Assembly: GCA_913042885.1 (NCBI GenBank)
Contig: CAJWLW010000049.1
Span: forward strand, 1-21,923
Length of the DNA stretch: 21,923 nucleotides
Direction: 5' to 3'
From: an uncultured Lentisphaeria bacterium
GTDB lineage: Bacteria > Verrucomicrobiota > Lentisphaeria > JABSQK01 > CAJWLW01
Shown: positions 1 through 8,965 of the stretch, in pieces
Layout: every line of letters starts with the position of its first letter
Numbering within the stretch: the first letter of the stretch is position 1
Position numbers and translations under genes: made by a program
Notes under the pieces: generated by a model
What the model was told of the DNA's origin: nothing
The model's input: only the letters and a program-made list of their open reading frames with translations
Database searches by the model: none

Positions 1-1953
1 GTACGTATCCGCAATTGCATCTTTGAAAACAACTCAAGCATGGGGATCCACGTCTCCCTGGGCCGTCTGAACGCGAAGTCGGAACCCGTGTCGGTGCTCT
101 GGGAGAACAACTACATCCGTGGCGGCGGCATGGGGATTCACGTCGGCGGCATGGAGGATGACGGCCCGAGAGGAGAAGTGACATTCAGGAATAATATCAT
201 CGAGGATGCCGACACCGCCGGTGTCTTGGTCCGCTGCAAATCCCGGAAGGCCATACGACTGGTCTTCGACAATCTCTTTATGAAGAACGTTGCCGTGGGC
301 AAATTGGGTGCCTGGGTTCACCCGGCAGCAATCATATTTCATGCCCGATCGAAGGCGAGCCTGCAACCCGGCGGCATCGAGTTCAACAACTGTTTCGTGT
401 ACGAACCGGCGGGCGGGGACCGGGTACTGAGAAACCAACCCGTCATTTTACTCACCGGCGGGTTCGACGACATGTTTTGGACCGACGTCAGCGGACAGGT
501 GACGGCCTCCGTCCCCGGCGGCGCCAGGAAAAGGTTCGAGATGGAGGTCAAGGATTTCACCCTGACGTTGAATGATGAAAGCCGACCTTTCGCCAAGGCT
601 GCGGCGAAGTGGACAAACCGGGAGGACAAGGAGGCGGTCGCCCAGGTCATGGCCGGGAACCGCACTATGGCCAACGCCGCCTGGTGGGGGTTCGACGAGG
701 AGGATTCCACCGCGGCATTACAGGCGGCCATCGATTCAGGCGTGGAGAAGCTCGTCGTCCCCAACATGGGCAAGGACTGGATCGTCGAGCCACTCTTCTT
801 AAACAGCGACAACCAGGAGATTTTCTTCGAGCCCGGAACCGTCATTGCCGCCAGGGAAGGCTCTTTTCAATCGCGCAGCGCCAGTCTTTTCCAGGCAGAG
901 GATCGACGCAACATCACCCTGCGGGGCTACGGTGCGACGCTGAAGATGCGCAAGAAGGATTACCAGTCGCCTCCTTACCAGAAGGGCGAGTGGCGCTCGG
1001 GGGTGAATGTCCATAATTGCAGTAACGTGAAAGTCCTTGGGCTGACGATCCGCGACACCGGTGGAGACGGCCTCTACTTTGGCGGAACCCTCTGCAAAGA
1101 CATATTGATCAGGGATGTGGTCAGCGACAACAATCACCGCCAGGGAATGAGTATCATCAGCGCCGAAAACCTGCTTGTCGAGAACTGTGTTTTCAGCAAC
1201 ACCCTGGGGACGGCACCGATGACCGGGATCGACCTCGAGCCGAACCGGGCAAACCAGAAGCTGGCCAACGTTCGCATCCGCAATTGCCTCCTTGAAAACA
1301 ACGCCATCATCGGCATGCACGTGTACCTGGCCAAGCTGACGTCGAAGTCAGCCGATGTTTCGGTACTGTGGGAAAGCAATGTTGTCCGGGGCGGGGACGT
1401 CGGCATCCATGTCACTGCCATCGGCGGCGACACGCCCAAGGGTCTGATCGAGTTCCGCAACAACATCGTCGAGGACACGCGACACACGGCGGTGATGATT
1501 CGGCAGAAGGAGGCCGCCACCGCCCTGCGGTTGGAGTTCAATAACGGCCTGTTCAGGAATACCACCACGCTGGCGCCGTACGACATGGAAACCGTGAACT
1601 TATTCAGACACTACTGGGGAATACAGTATCCCTCCCAGTGGTGGCGTCATGCGACACACTGGTGGCGCAACTTTCCCGTGGCGCCGATCGTGTTCCGGGT
1701 AGACGGCACGGAATGGATGGGGGGCATCGCCTTCAACAATTGCTTCGTAATTGAGAATAAGGACGTTCCCGTTCTTGTCGCGGCCGGCAGCGGCAACCCC
1801 GCCGGAGACAACATGCCGGGCTGGTCCGACATCACCGGCAGCATCACGGCGGCCAATCCTTTCGGTGCGCGAGTAGAGTTCAGGAGGCCGGTCAAGAATT
1901 TCACGGTCAAAGTGAACGGAAAATCAGTCCAACCTGATGCTGTCATTGGTGAC
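1..1953 (+). repeat. Coding tandem duplication of a beta-helix module
   Basis: Bases 1-597 and 1270-1953 encode homologous segments: VRIRNCIFENN matches VRIRNCLLENN, VSVLWENNYIRGG matches VSVLWESNVVRGG, FRNNIIED matches FRNNIVED, FNNCFVYE matches FNNCFVIE. The period is about 1270 bp (roughly 423 residues). The copies have diverged at many positions, so the duplication is old. The N-terminal half of the first copy, corresponding to 661-1269, should lie just upstream of the window. Confidence 0.85.
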
Positions 1954-1968
1954 ATGAAAACTGAATAA
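1..1968 (+). CDS. Right-handed parallel beta-helix protein, 5'-truncated by the window
   Basis: The frame is open from base 1 and the visible protein begins mid-domain, so the true start lies upstream. At least 655 residues are visible. Short strands rich in Asn and Gly recur (RNCIFENN, FRNNIIED, IRNCLLENN, FRNNIVED), the stacked-coil pattern of pectate-lyase-like beta-helices. From about base 661 a new module opens with WWGFDEEDSTAALQAAIDSG followed by an FFEPGTVI-type strand, the usual start of a pectate lyase superfamily domain. The part before it is the end of an earlier copy of the same module, so the protein is a tandem duplication. No catalytic residues could be assigned. It probably binds or cleaves a polysaccharide (lyase or GH28-like), but a purely structural role is possible. 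It is the first visible gene of the plus-strand glycan block, 103 bp before the alpha-mannosidase. Confidence 0.85.
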   Translation, partial: VRIRNCIFENNSSMGIHVSLGRLNAKSEPVSVLWENNYIRGGGMGIHVGGMEDDGPRGEVTFRNNIIEDADTAGVLVRCKSRKAIRLVFDNLFMKNVAVGKLGAWVHPAAIIFHARSKASLQPGGIEFNNCFVYEPAGGDRVLRNQPVILLTGGFDDMFWTDVSGQVTASVPGGARKRFEMEVKDFTLTLNDESRPFAKAAAKWTNREDKEAVAQVMAGNRTMANAAWWGFDEEDSTAALQAAIDSGVEKLVVPNMGKDWIVEPLFLNSDNQEIFFEPGTVIAAREGSFQSRSASLFQAEDRRNITLRGYGATLKMRKKDYQSPPYQKGEWRSGVNVHNCSNVKVLGLTIRDTGGDGLYFGGTLCKDILIRDVVSDNNHRQGMSIISAENLLVENCVFSNTLGTAPMTGIDLEPNRANQKLANVRIRNCLLENNAIIGMHVYLAKLTSKSADVSVLWESNVVRGGDVGIHVTAIGGDTPKGLIEFRNNIVEDTRHTAVMIRQKEAATALRLEFNNGLFRNTTTLAPYDMETVNLFRHYWGIQYPSQWWRHATHWWRNFPVAPIVFRVDGTEWMGGIAFNNCFVIENKDVPVLVAAGSGNPAGDNMPGWSDITGSITAANPFGARVEFRRPVKNFTVKVNGKSVQPDAVIGDMKTE

Positions 1969-1970
1969 CG

Positions 1971-2038
1971 CACACTTCGGATTTCGGATTTCGGCGCAAG
2001 TGGCTCTGTTACAATTTCAGAAATCCAAAATCCGTGTG
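1971..2038. repeat. Long imperfect stem-loop built from TTCGGAT-like heptamers
   Basis: The left arm (1971-1994) has CACAC followed by repeats of TTCGGAT. The right arm (2018-2038) carries AAATCC repeats and ends in TGTG. The arms pair over about 20 positions with few mismatches and one 3-base gap, around a 23-nt loop. There is no U-run after it, so it is not a classical intrinsic terminator. It sits between the beta-helix gene and the mannosidase gene and could be a dispersed intergenic repeat, a processing site or an mRNA-stability element. Confidence 0.75.
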
Positions 2039-2071
2039 AATGAAAGAGGGCCAAGTAATTCGTAGGAGTGT

Positions 2072-5000
2072 ATGAGCATGGATCCACGCATCGTCACCCG
2101 GAAACTGGAGACCCTCAGGGCCTTCGCGGTTGAGGAGGTGAAGACGCTGCCAGCGTGGTCAAGGCGGACCGCGTTGCACCTTGAGCCCGGGCGCTATGCC
2201 TTCGACGGGAAGTGGGAGCGCACCGCCATACCGGACCGCATCGCGGCAGGGCGGACAGTTTTCTATCGCACCACGTTGCGGGTCCCCGCCGCGTTGCCCC
2301 GGGACGACGCATTTCTCTTTTTTGATCTGGACGACTTGGAAGGGCAGCTGTTCGTGAACGACGAGGCGTACGCGGGCGTGGACGCCAATCACCTGCGCGT
2401 TCCGTTGCCGGCGGGGAAAAGCCTGCGGCTGGTGCTCGAATTTCTCTCGGTGCCCAAGCTCTTCTGCAAGCCTGAGATTGCCGCCAAAACGGGCTGCTTC
2501 CTCGGCGCCCGCGTAGGGGTGGTCGACAGGGCGTTCGAGGCATTGTGTGATGAACTCCAGTTCGCGTTCGAAGCTATTTCAGTGTGTTCCGATGAACGAC
2601 GCAAAGCGCTGCTCGAGAAACTGGTCGAATCAACCTGCCTCGCCATCGACCTGACGTTGCCTCGCGAGGCGCTCGTGGTGGAGGTTCAGCGGGCACGCAC
2701 GGTGTTCCGGAAGCAACTCGCCACGATCCAGCCGGACCCGGAGGCCGGACGTGTCTTTGCGATCGGGCATTCCCATATCGATACCGGCTGGCTCTGGCCC
2801 ATCCGCGAGAGCATCCGGAAGTGCGGACGCACGTTTTCCACCGCCTGCCGTATGCTGGAGCAGCACGACGAGTATTACTTCTCGTGCAGTCAACCCCAAC
2901 ATTACGCCTACACCAAAGCCCATTATCCGGAGGTCTACCGCCAGATCAAACGATGGGTCAAAGCCGGTCGGTGGGGAACTGACGGTGCCATGTGGGTCGA
3001 GGCGGACTGCAATATCACATCCGGGGAATCCCTGGTGCGCCAGATCCTGTACGGCCTGGACTTCTTCAAGCGCGAGTTCGGTACAACCACCCGGATCTGC
3101 TGGTTACCCGACGTCTTCGGCTACAACGCCTCGCTGCCGCAGATCCTCAAGGGGTGCGGTATAGACCATTTTTATACCTACAAGCTCCACTGGCAGGCGC
3201 GTAATGTTTTTCCTTACAGCTTGTTCCACTGGCGGGGGCTGGACGGATCGGAGATTCTGGCTCACATCCCGAACGCCGTCAATGCCTACAACGGAACGCC
3301 CAATCCGCACCAACTCTCCCAGCACTGGGACTGGCACCGGCAGAAGGCTGAGTATCCCGAAGCCCTGTTCCCGTACGGCTATGGCGATGGCGGCGGCGGC
3401 GCCAACGACCGTATGCTGGGCATGCTGAAGACGGCGCAAGGATCATTTCCCGGCTTGCCTGCCTTGCGGACGGGGCCGCTGGGGCGTTTCTTCGACGATA
3501 TCGACAAGGCCGCCCCCGACCTCCCCGTCTGGGATGGTGAATTGTACCTGGAGACGCACCGGGGCACGCTGTCAACCCAAGGCCGCATGAAGCGCGCCAA
3601 CCGCACCAGTGAGCTGCGCCTGCGCGACGCCGAGGTACTCGCCAGCATGGCCGCGTTGTCGAACCGCAAGGTATCCACGAAGCCCCTGCGCCAGGCATGG
3701 GAAACGACATGCCTGCACCAGTTCCACGATATTCTGCCAGGAAGCTCCATCGGCATGGTATACGACGAGGCGCTGCGGGATCACGAGACGGTGCAAACCA
3801 CCGCGGGCGCCGTGATCGACGAGGCGCTGCAAGCCGTTATGCCGAGTGACCGCGGTGCTTCGGCGGGTCTATGTCTCTTCAACTCGCTCAGTTGGCCGCG
3901 CCACGACGTGGTGTGTGTTGAGGCGCCGTCCAAGACTATTCGATCTGTCATCGATGCCGATGGCGAGGCACATCCCGTCCAGATCGTCAAGCAGTACAGC
4001 GGCCGTTCCGCCCTGGTCCTCGACGGCGCGGCGGTGCCCGCCATGGGCTATTCCGTGCTCGGGTTCAGCAGCAAGGCTTGTGCAGACTCGCCGGTGATGA
4101 CCGTCACCACGACGCGTCTTGAGACGCCGCTCTATCGAATCCGGCTGAACCGCGACGGGGCCATCACCTCCCTCTACGACAAGACCCACAAACGGCAGAT
4201 TCTCGAGCGCGGGAAACCCGCCAATGACCTGCAGCTCTTTCAGGACGGCCCCGAGCTGGAGGACGCCTGGAACGTGCATGCAACGTTCGAGAAACGCCGC
4301 TATCCCTTCAGCGGGACCACGACCGTCGAGGTGCTCGAAACCGGCCCGCTGCGCGGCATCGTGCGTGTCACCCGGCAACACCGTGCCACAACGATCGAGC
4401 AGGACCTGATCGTCTATGCGCATACGCCCCGCATCGATTTCGTAACGCGAGTGGACTGGCAGGAACGGCAGACGATGCTGAAAGCGGCCTTCCCGGTGGC
4501 GATCCGCTCGACCCGAGCGACCTATGAGGTCCAGTTCGGGGCGGTCGAGCGGCCGACCCACCACAACACGTCATGGGATGCGGAGAAGTTCGAAGTCGCG
4601 GCGCAGCGCTGGGTCGATCTTTCGGAATCCGGCTACGGTGTCAGCCTGCTCAACGATTGCAAATACGGCCACGACATCCGGAACAACGTGCTGCGCATCA
4701 CCTTGCTGCGCGGGACGACCTGGCCGGATCCAAAAGCCGACGAAGGCGAACATGAATTCACCTACTCCCTCTTCCCCCATGCCGGTAACTGGACGGAAGC
4801 CGAGACCGTACGCCGGGCATGGGAGCTGAACGCTCCGCTCACCGCCGTGACCCCGGTCCAGGCGGCGCCGTACCATCGATCGCTGTTGACGATCGACGGA
4901 CCCGCCATCGTGCAGGCGATGAAACCCGCGGAAGACGGCCAGGGCATCATTCTGCGCCTCTACGAACCACACGGTGCACGCGGGCCGGTGACAGTGCGGG

Positions 5001-5134
5001 CCCCCGGAATTTCACGCGTGACGGAAACGAACCTGATCGAGGCGCCCATAACCGACCTCAAGGCAACGAACGGCCGCTTCCGCTTCTCGATCCGGCCGTT
5101 CCAAATCCGCACGTTTAAGCTGAAAGCTCAGTGA
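2072..5134 (+). CDS. Alpha-mannosidase, glycoside hydrolase family 38
   Basis: This 1020-residue protein is a full-length GH38 of the cytosolic MAN2C1-like/bacterial type, retaining zinc enzymes that cleave alpha-mannosides. It has an N-terminal beta-sandwich (about 20-150), a catalytic domain (about 226-485), a helical middle domain (about 486-590) and C-terminal beta domains (about 683-1015). GHSHIDTGWLWP gives zinc ligands H235 and D237; WLPDVFGY gives D347, expected nucleophile and zinc ligand; HQFHDILPGSS gives H552 as the fourth ligand. GYGDGGGG and the GELYLETHRG stretch are also family-typical. There is no signal peptide, so action is likely cytoplasmic. AGGAG at 2064-2068 is 3 nt from ATG 2072 and 9 nt from ATG 2078; translation may really begin at 2078, two codons later. 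It is the second gene of the block. Confidence 0.96.
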   Translation: MSMDPRIVTRKLETLRAFAVEEVKTLPAWSRRTALHLEPGRYAFDGKWERTAIPDRIAAGRTVFYRTTLRVPAALPRDDAFLFFDLDDLEGQLFVNDEAYAGVDANHLRVPLPAGKSLRLVLEFLSVPKLFCKPEIAAKTGCFLGARVGVVDRAFEALCDELQFAFEAISVCSDERRKALLEKLVESTCLAIDLTLPREALVVEVQRARTVFRKQLATIQPDPEAGRVFAIGHSHIDTGWLWPIRESIRKCGRTFSTACRMLEQHDEYYFSCSQPQHYAYTKAHYPEVYRQIKRWVKAGRWGTDGAMWVEADCNITSGESLVRQILYGLDFFKREFGTTTRICWLPDVFGYNASLPQILKGCGIDHFYTYKLHWQARNVFPYSLFHWRGLDGSEILAHIPNAVNAYNGTPNPHQLSQHWDWHRQKAEYPEALFPYGYGDGGGGANDRMLGMLKTAQGSFPGLPALRTGPLGRFFDDIDKAAPDLPVWDGELYLETHRGTLSTQGRMKRANRTSELRLRDAEVLASMAALSNRKVSTKPLRQAWETTCLHQFHDILPGSSIGMVYDEALRDHETVQTTAGAVIDEALQAVMPSDRGASAGLCLFNSLSWPRHDVVCVEAPSKTIRSVIDADGEAHPVQIVKQYSGRSALVLDGAAVPAMGYSVLGFSSKACADSPVMTVTTTRLETPLYRIRLNRDGAITSLYDKTHKRQILERGKPANDLQLFQDGPELEDAWNVHATFEKRRYPFSGTTTVEVLETGPLRGIVRVTRQHRATTIEQDLIVYAHTPRIDFVTRVDWQERQTMLKAAFPVAIRSTRATYEVQFGAVERPTHHNTSWDAEKFEVAAQRWVDLSESGYGVSLLNDCKYGHDIRNNVLRITLLRGTTWPDPKADEGEHEFTYSLFPHAGNWTEAETVRRAWELNAPLTAVTPVQAAPYHRSLLTIDGPAIVQAMKPAEDGQGIILRLYEPHGARGPVTVRAPGISRVTETNLIEAPITDLKATNGRFRFSIRPFQIRTFKLKAQ

Positions 5135-5234
5135 TCAAAGACCAACGATTTGCAACGCACGATGCGAGCGCCAGCAATCCGCTGGTCGAGTCCTAAATTG
5201 TCAATCCGGACCGAGCGGCACTGGAAGAATTGAA

Positions 5235-7472
5235 ATGGCAAAAATCCTCATTGTGACGGGCGTGAAGCCCGCGAAGCTGGTCCGCTATGCGGCTGATGAG
5301 CTGGCAGGTTACATCAAAAGGCTGTTTCACCTGTCCGTCCGCGTTGCCGCGACCCCTGGAAAATCCAACGGCCAGATCATCACCCTCGACGCCCGCACGC
5401 CGCCGATTCCAAGTCGGCTTTCGGATCAAGGATACGTGCTGCGACCTGTCGAGTTCGACAATCGTCCGATGTTTCAGGTGGCCGGCGGCTCGGCGAAAGC
5501 AATCATGTGGGCGGTCTACGATCTGGTCGAACGCTGGGGCGTCCGCTACCAGTTGCATGGCGACCTGCTGCCGGACCGTCCCGGCAGGATGCGCCTGCCA
5601 AAGCAAGGCATCCTCTGTGAGCCCGACCTGAAATGGCGCGCCTTCCGCACCTACAATGATTTCGCCAACAACGAATGCACCTGGGCAGCAGCAGACTACC
5701 AGGTGCTGATCGACCAGCTCGCCAAGATGCGCATGAACAGCATCGTCGTGGTCAGCCGGCCGCAGGACCCGTTTGCCGATCTCCAGTTCAAAGGCGCCCG
5801 CAAAACGCTTGCGGTGTCGAATTTCGGTTTCCGCCCGGTTATTCATCCGGATCACCCCGGATTCGAACTGTTCAGGGAAAGCGGCGACGCTGACCGCGGC
5901 GTATTTGTCAATCCGGATCTCGATGGTCACAGCAGTTACGAGAAGGCGCATGCAGCCGGTAAGCGTTACCTGCAAAAGATCTTTCGGATGGCCCATGCCC
6001 GCGGCATGTCCTGCTGTCTGAAAATGATCTACACCGACTACGACCCGGCCATCAAGGATCGCCTGCTGGAACTCACCAAGACGCGACACAAAGCAGCGCG
6101 TGGCCAAGTCACACGCATCCGTTACGGCGACTGCCTGGAGGGCCCAAGCCTGGAAGTCGCCCGCTGTATGAGTATCCGCAACCCCCTGTTCCTTGAGTTG
6201 ATCGCCGCCACCATTCAGGCCCATATCGACTGCGTCCCGGACGCGGACTTCTTCTGCCTCGGCACGACCGAATTCAGGGAGTCTGCAGCGGACTGCCAGT
6301 TGGCGTGGAAGAAACTCGACCGAAAATACGGCGTGAACAAGATCGCCACACTCGATCAACTTGTCGAAGAGGCGCGGACAATGGCGGAGGGCGCCCCCGA
6401 CCGTTCGGAACGGTCGCTGCGGGCCGACATAGTGGCGCTGCACGTGCTTGACGTGTTGCTGAACGAGCAAGGAGTCGATTTGAGCAGGGCCCGCAAGAAC
6501 GCCCGGATAATTGCCACCGCACTGAGCCCCGAGCTGCATCGCTTCCTGCCGTTGATATTTCCACGCGGCACACCGTACATTGCCGAGATGGGATACCGGC
6601 CGGGATACGTGGCCAGGCGCGCCGATACCCTCAAACTGGATGAGCCCGGACAGTTGTCCATGTCGCTTGTCATCAGTCTCGAGGACGATAACATCGGGCT
6701 GGTGCCGCAGCTCACCGGACCAGCCGTCCACAAACTGGTCCAGGCGCTGCGCAGCAGCGGCGCCGACGGGTTCTACACCCGTCAGTGGCTGCACAGCAAT
6801 CTGCTGCCGACCCTTCATTATCTCACTCATGCGTCGTGGGAACGCGGCTGGACACCGGCAAAAGCGTACAAACATTTTTTCGAGGATTTATGTGGTCCCC
6901 GTGCCATGGCACCTATCGCCACGGCGTTTCGCGCCCTCGAAAACCTTACTGAAAATCTGCACGCCGTTGCCTTCCATTTGTCCTTCCCTTTACCGGCGTT
7001 CATGGCTGTTCTCTGGGAAAACTGGCCGGCGACACACACACCGGAGCGCCTGTCCGAAATTGCTCGAATCTTCGAGCGCATCACCAATGGTCTCGAACAG
7101 GCGGTTAAAGTCAGCAAACCGGCGGGCAAGGAGTATCTTCAATCGCTTGAGCGGCATTGTCGCCACGCAGTTTTTTTCGTCAACGCCCTGACCGATCTCA
7201 GCGCTGCACACGAGGCAAAATGCCAGGCGGACGCGGCACAAAAGGCGCGTGACTTCGAGGAACTGGACCAATGGTCGGCAACGACGGCGGCGCATCTGGA
7301 GCAATGTGCGTGCAACATGCGCAACGCTTGCGAGGCATTCGCCGAAGGCGTTCGCGACCGTTGCGGTCTTGGCGCCCTGGCAACCCTCAACAGCTATTGG
7401 CTCGATGTCGCGAATGCCTACGCGACCGTTGCCAAAATCAGGACCAGTTTTCATCACGTCGTGGAGAGCTGA
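5235..7472 (+). CDS. Putative glycoside hydrolase with GH67/GH20-type N-terminal domain
   Basis: The protein has 745 residues and no signal peptide. Residues about 5-115 resemble the alpha/beta N-terminal domain shared by GH67 alpha-glucuronidases, GH20 hexosaminidases and DUF4838 proteins: AADELAGYIKRL early, then GGSAKAIMWAVYDLVERWGV where those families have a G-(x)-YAVYDFLE-GVRW pattern. A probable TIM barrel follows (LIDQLAKMRMNSIVV, and later DNIGLVPQL and GADGFYTRQWLHSNLLPTLHYL), then a helical C-terminal domain (about 530-740). E346 in LGTTEF is a candidate catalytic acid by position at a strand end, but this is inference. Specificity is unknown; an alpha-glucuronidase or hexosaminidase is possible. 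GGAAG at 5223-5227 sits 7 nt from the ATG. It lies 100 bp after the mannosidase. Confidence 0.85.
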   Translation: MAKILIVTGVKPAKLVRYAADELAGYIKRLFHLSVRVAATPGKSNGQIITLDARTPPIPSRLSDQGYVLRPVEFDNRPMFQVAGGSAKAIMWAVYDLVERWGVRYQLHGDLLPDRPGRMRLPKQGILCEPDLKWRAFRTYNDFANNECTWAAADYQVLIDQLAKMRMNSIVVVSRPQDPFADLQFKGARKTLAVSNFGFRPVIHPDHPGFELFRESGDADRGVFVNPDLDGHSSYEKAHAAGKRYLQKIFRMAHARGMSCCLKMIYTDYDPAIKDRLLELTKTRHKAARGQVTRIRYGDCLEGPSLEVARCMSIRNPLFLELIAATIQAHIDCVPDADFFCLGTTEFRESAADCQLAWKKLDRKYGVNKIATLDQLVEEARTMAEGAPDRSERSLRADIVALHVLDVLLNEQGVDLSRARKNARIIATALSPELHRFLPLIFPRGTPYIAEMGYRPGYVARRADTLKLDEPGQLSMSLVISLEDDNIGLVPQLTGPAVHKLVQALRSSGADGFYTRQWLHSNLLPTLHYLTHASWERGWTPAKAYKHFFEDLCGPRAMAPIATAFRALENLTENLHAVAFHLSFPLPAFMAVLWENWPATHTPERLSEIARIFERITNGLEQAVKVSKPAGKEYLQSLERHCRHAVFFVNALTDLSAAHEAKCQADAAQKARDFEELDQWSATTAAHLEQCACNMRNACEAFAEGVRDRCGLGALATLNSYWLDVANAYATVAKIRTSFHHVVES

Positions 7473-7494
7473 TCAACAACTTTTACGTCAAGGC

Positions 7495-7502
7495 GAGGGA
7501 GG
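7495..7502 (+). promoter_or_regulatory. Ribosome binding site selecting a TTG start
   Basis: GAGGGAGG ends 7 nt before TTG at 7510. It is the strongest RBS in the block and decides the start of the GH32-like gene. The longer open frame from 7249 lies wholly inside the end of the preceding gene up to 7472 and its extra residues are basic and low-complexity. Confidence 0.85.
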
Positions 7503-7509
7503 CATCGCA

Positions 7510-8955
7510 TTGAAGATTGGCAGGACCAGGCAACTGTTCATCGATGATTATCTGATCGAGTCGCTCGAAGGCGCATCGAAGCACCTGAACCAGCCGACCA
7601 AACACCCCGCAAATCCCCTGCTGCCAATGGTGCCGGCCGGTTCGTCGTCCTGGGACGCGGATATGCCGGTCCAGTTCGGCAGTGTCATCTTTGACGAAGA
7701 GGAAACTGTTTTCAAGATGTGGTATGGCTTGTGGGAACGGGGCGAGAAAGACGACGCCTCTGTTCTGGCCTATGCCTCCAGCCGCGACGGTATCGCCTGG
7801 CACAAACCGACGCTGGGACTCCTCGACTACCGCGGGACACGCGAGAACAATCTGGTGCGGACGCGGTGCGGGATTGCCTGCGGCGTATTCAAGGATCGGC
7901 ACGGGACAGACGCCGCCGCGCGCTACAAGATGCTATACGTCAACGGCAGCGAACAGGTCTGCGCGGCGCGCTCAACGGACGGCCTCCAGTGGACTGAGTA
8001 TGCAGATCGGAACCCGGTGATTTTTCATCCGCCCGGGCACGACTCGCAGCCGGTGCCGTACTGGGACGACGGGCTCGGCAAGTACGTGGCAATCATCCGC
8101 AACCGGACCCGCAAGATAGCCGCCGCGCGCAACGATCTCATCAGCGACGAAGCCGCGCGAAACAGCTACCAGCAGCTCTGGAGCGGCGCCGTGCCCGACA
8201 AGAAATCCCTGCGGGTAGTGGGCCAGGCCGAAAGCGACAACTTCGTTGACTGGACGCCCATGCGCGTTGTGCTCGAGGCCGATTCGCAGGATCCCCTTCT
8301 CCGGGGCGAGTTTTACAACATGGAAGTGCTGCCCTATGAGGGGGTGCGCATCGGCTTGATGACGGTATTCAGCTACAGCAGCGACCATTGCCGCGCCCAG
8401 GTCCAGTTGACTTTCAGCCGCGACGGCATGCATTGGGAGCGGGCCGGCGACAGAGAAGTGTTCCTGCCGATGTCCGATTGCATTGACGATATAGACTGGG
8501 GGCGTATCTACCCTTTTCAGCGGCCCCTGGTAGTCGGCGACGAGATATGGATCTACTACACCGCGGACGCCACCGACCACGACCTCGGGCGGCCACACGA
8601 CGCAGAGGGACAAGAGAACGGCATCGCCCTGGCGACGCTGCGCCTGGACGGTTTTGTGTCCGTGGACGCCCGGGAAGAAGGTATGCTGACCACGAAACCG
8701 TTCACCTTCAGCGGAGGCAGGCTTGTCGTCAACGCCGATGCCGCACGGGGGCGCCTGCGGGTCGAAATCCTCGATGCTGCGGGCAGCCCCGTTCCGGGAT
8801 TCGGCAGTGGCGATTGCGACGGCATTGAGAGTGATGCAATCCATCAACTCGTAACTTGGAACGGGCGACCGGAACTCAACAGCCTTGAGGGCAGAGCGGT
8901 GAAATTGAAATTTTCCCTGAATCAGGCTAGACTTTTTTCATTCAAGTTTGAGTAA
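7510..8955 (+). CDS. GH32/GH43-like beta-propeller protein
   Basis: The TTG start yields 481 residues. The start region RQLFIDDYLIES is a signature of a large family of GH32-like five-bladed propeller proteins common in planctomycetes and relatives. Blade motifs include FKMWYG (near 68-73), ASSRDGIAWHKP, STDGLQWTEY, SRDGMHWERAG and WIYYTA. The C-terminal part (from TTKPFTFSGG) is a beta-sandwich like the GH32 C-terminal domain, ending in VTWNGRP and an RLFSFKFE tail. Residues equivalent to the GH32 nucleophile and acid could not be identified with confidence, so sugar specificity is open. There is no signal peptide. It follows the GH67-like gene by 37 bp and precedes the next by 10 bp, consistent with one transcript. 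Confidence 0.88.
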   Translation: MKIGRTRQLFIDDYLIESLEGASKHLNQPTKHPANPLLPMVPAGSSSWDADMPVQFGSVIFDEEETVFKMWYGLWERGEKDDASVLAYASSRDGIAWHKPTLGLLDYRGTRENNLVRTRCGIACGVFKDRHGTDAAARYKMLYVNGSEQVCAARSTDGLQWTEYADRNPVIFHPPGHDSQPVPYWDDGLGKYVAIIRNRTRKIAAARNDLISDEAARNSYQQLWSGAVPDKKSLRVVGQAESDNFVDWTPMRVVLEADSQDPLLRGEFYNMEVLPYEGVRIGLMTVFSYSSDHCRAQVQLTFSRDGMHWERAGDREVFLPMSDCIDDIDWGRIYPFQRPLVVGDEIWIYYTADATDHDLGRPHDAEGQENGIALATLRLDGFVSVDAREEGMLTTKPFTFSGGRLVVNADAARGRLRVEILDAAGSPVPGFGSGDCDGIESDAIHQLVTWNGRPELNSLEGRAVKLKFSLNQARLFSFKFE

Positions 8956-8965
8956 AGGATACCCC

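Noticed and set aside
5171..5185. Terminator hairpin CCAGC-aatcc-GCTGG after the mannosidase
   Set aside because: The stem is only 5 bp with no U-run, and the downstream gene appears to belong to the same unit.
5193..6875. 560-residue open frame on the minus strand
   Set aside because: It lies antisense to the GH67-like gene, shows no recognisable motifs or good RBS, and long antisense frames are expected from third-position GC bias.
7249..7509. Upstream extension of the GH32-like gene
   Set aside because: Most of it overlaps the preceding gene, its composition is basic and low-complexity, and a strong RBS points to TTG 7510.
7972..8847. 291-residue minus-strand open frame
   Set aside because: It is a shadow of the GH32-like gene, whose protein has clear family motifs; the antisense product has none.
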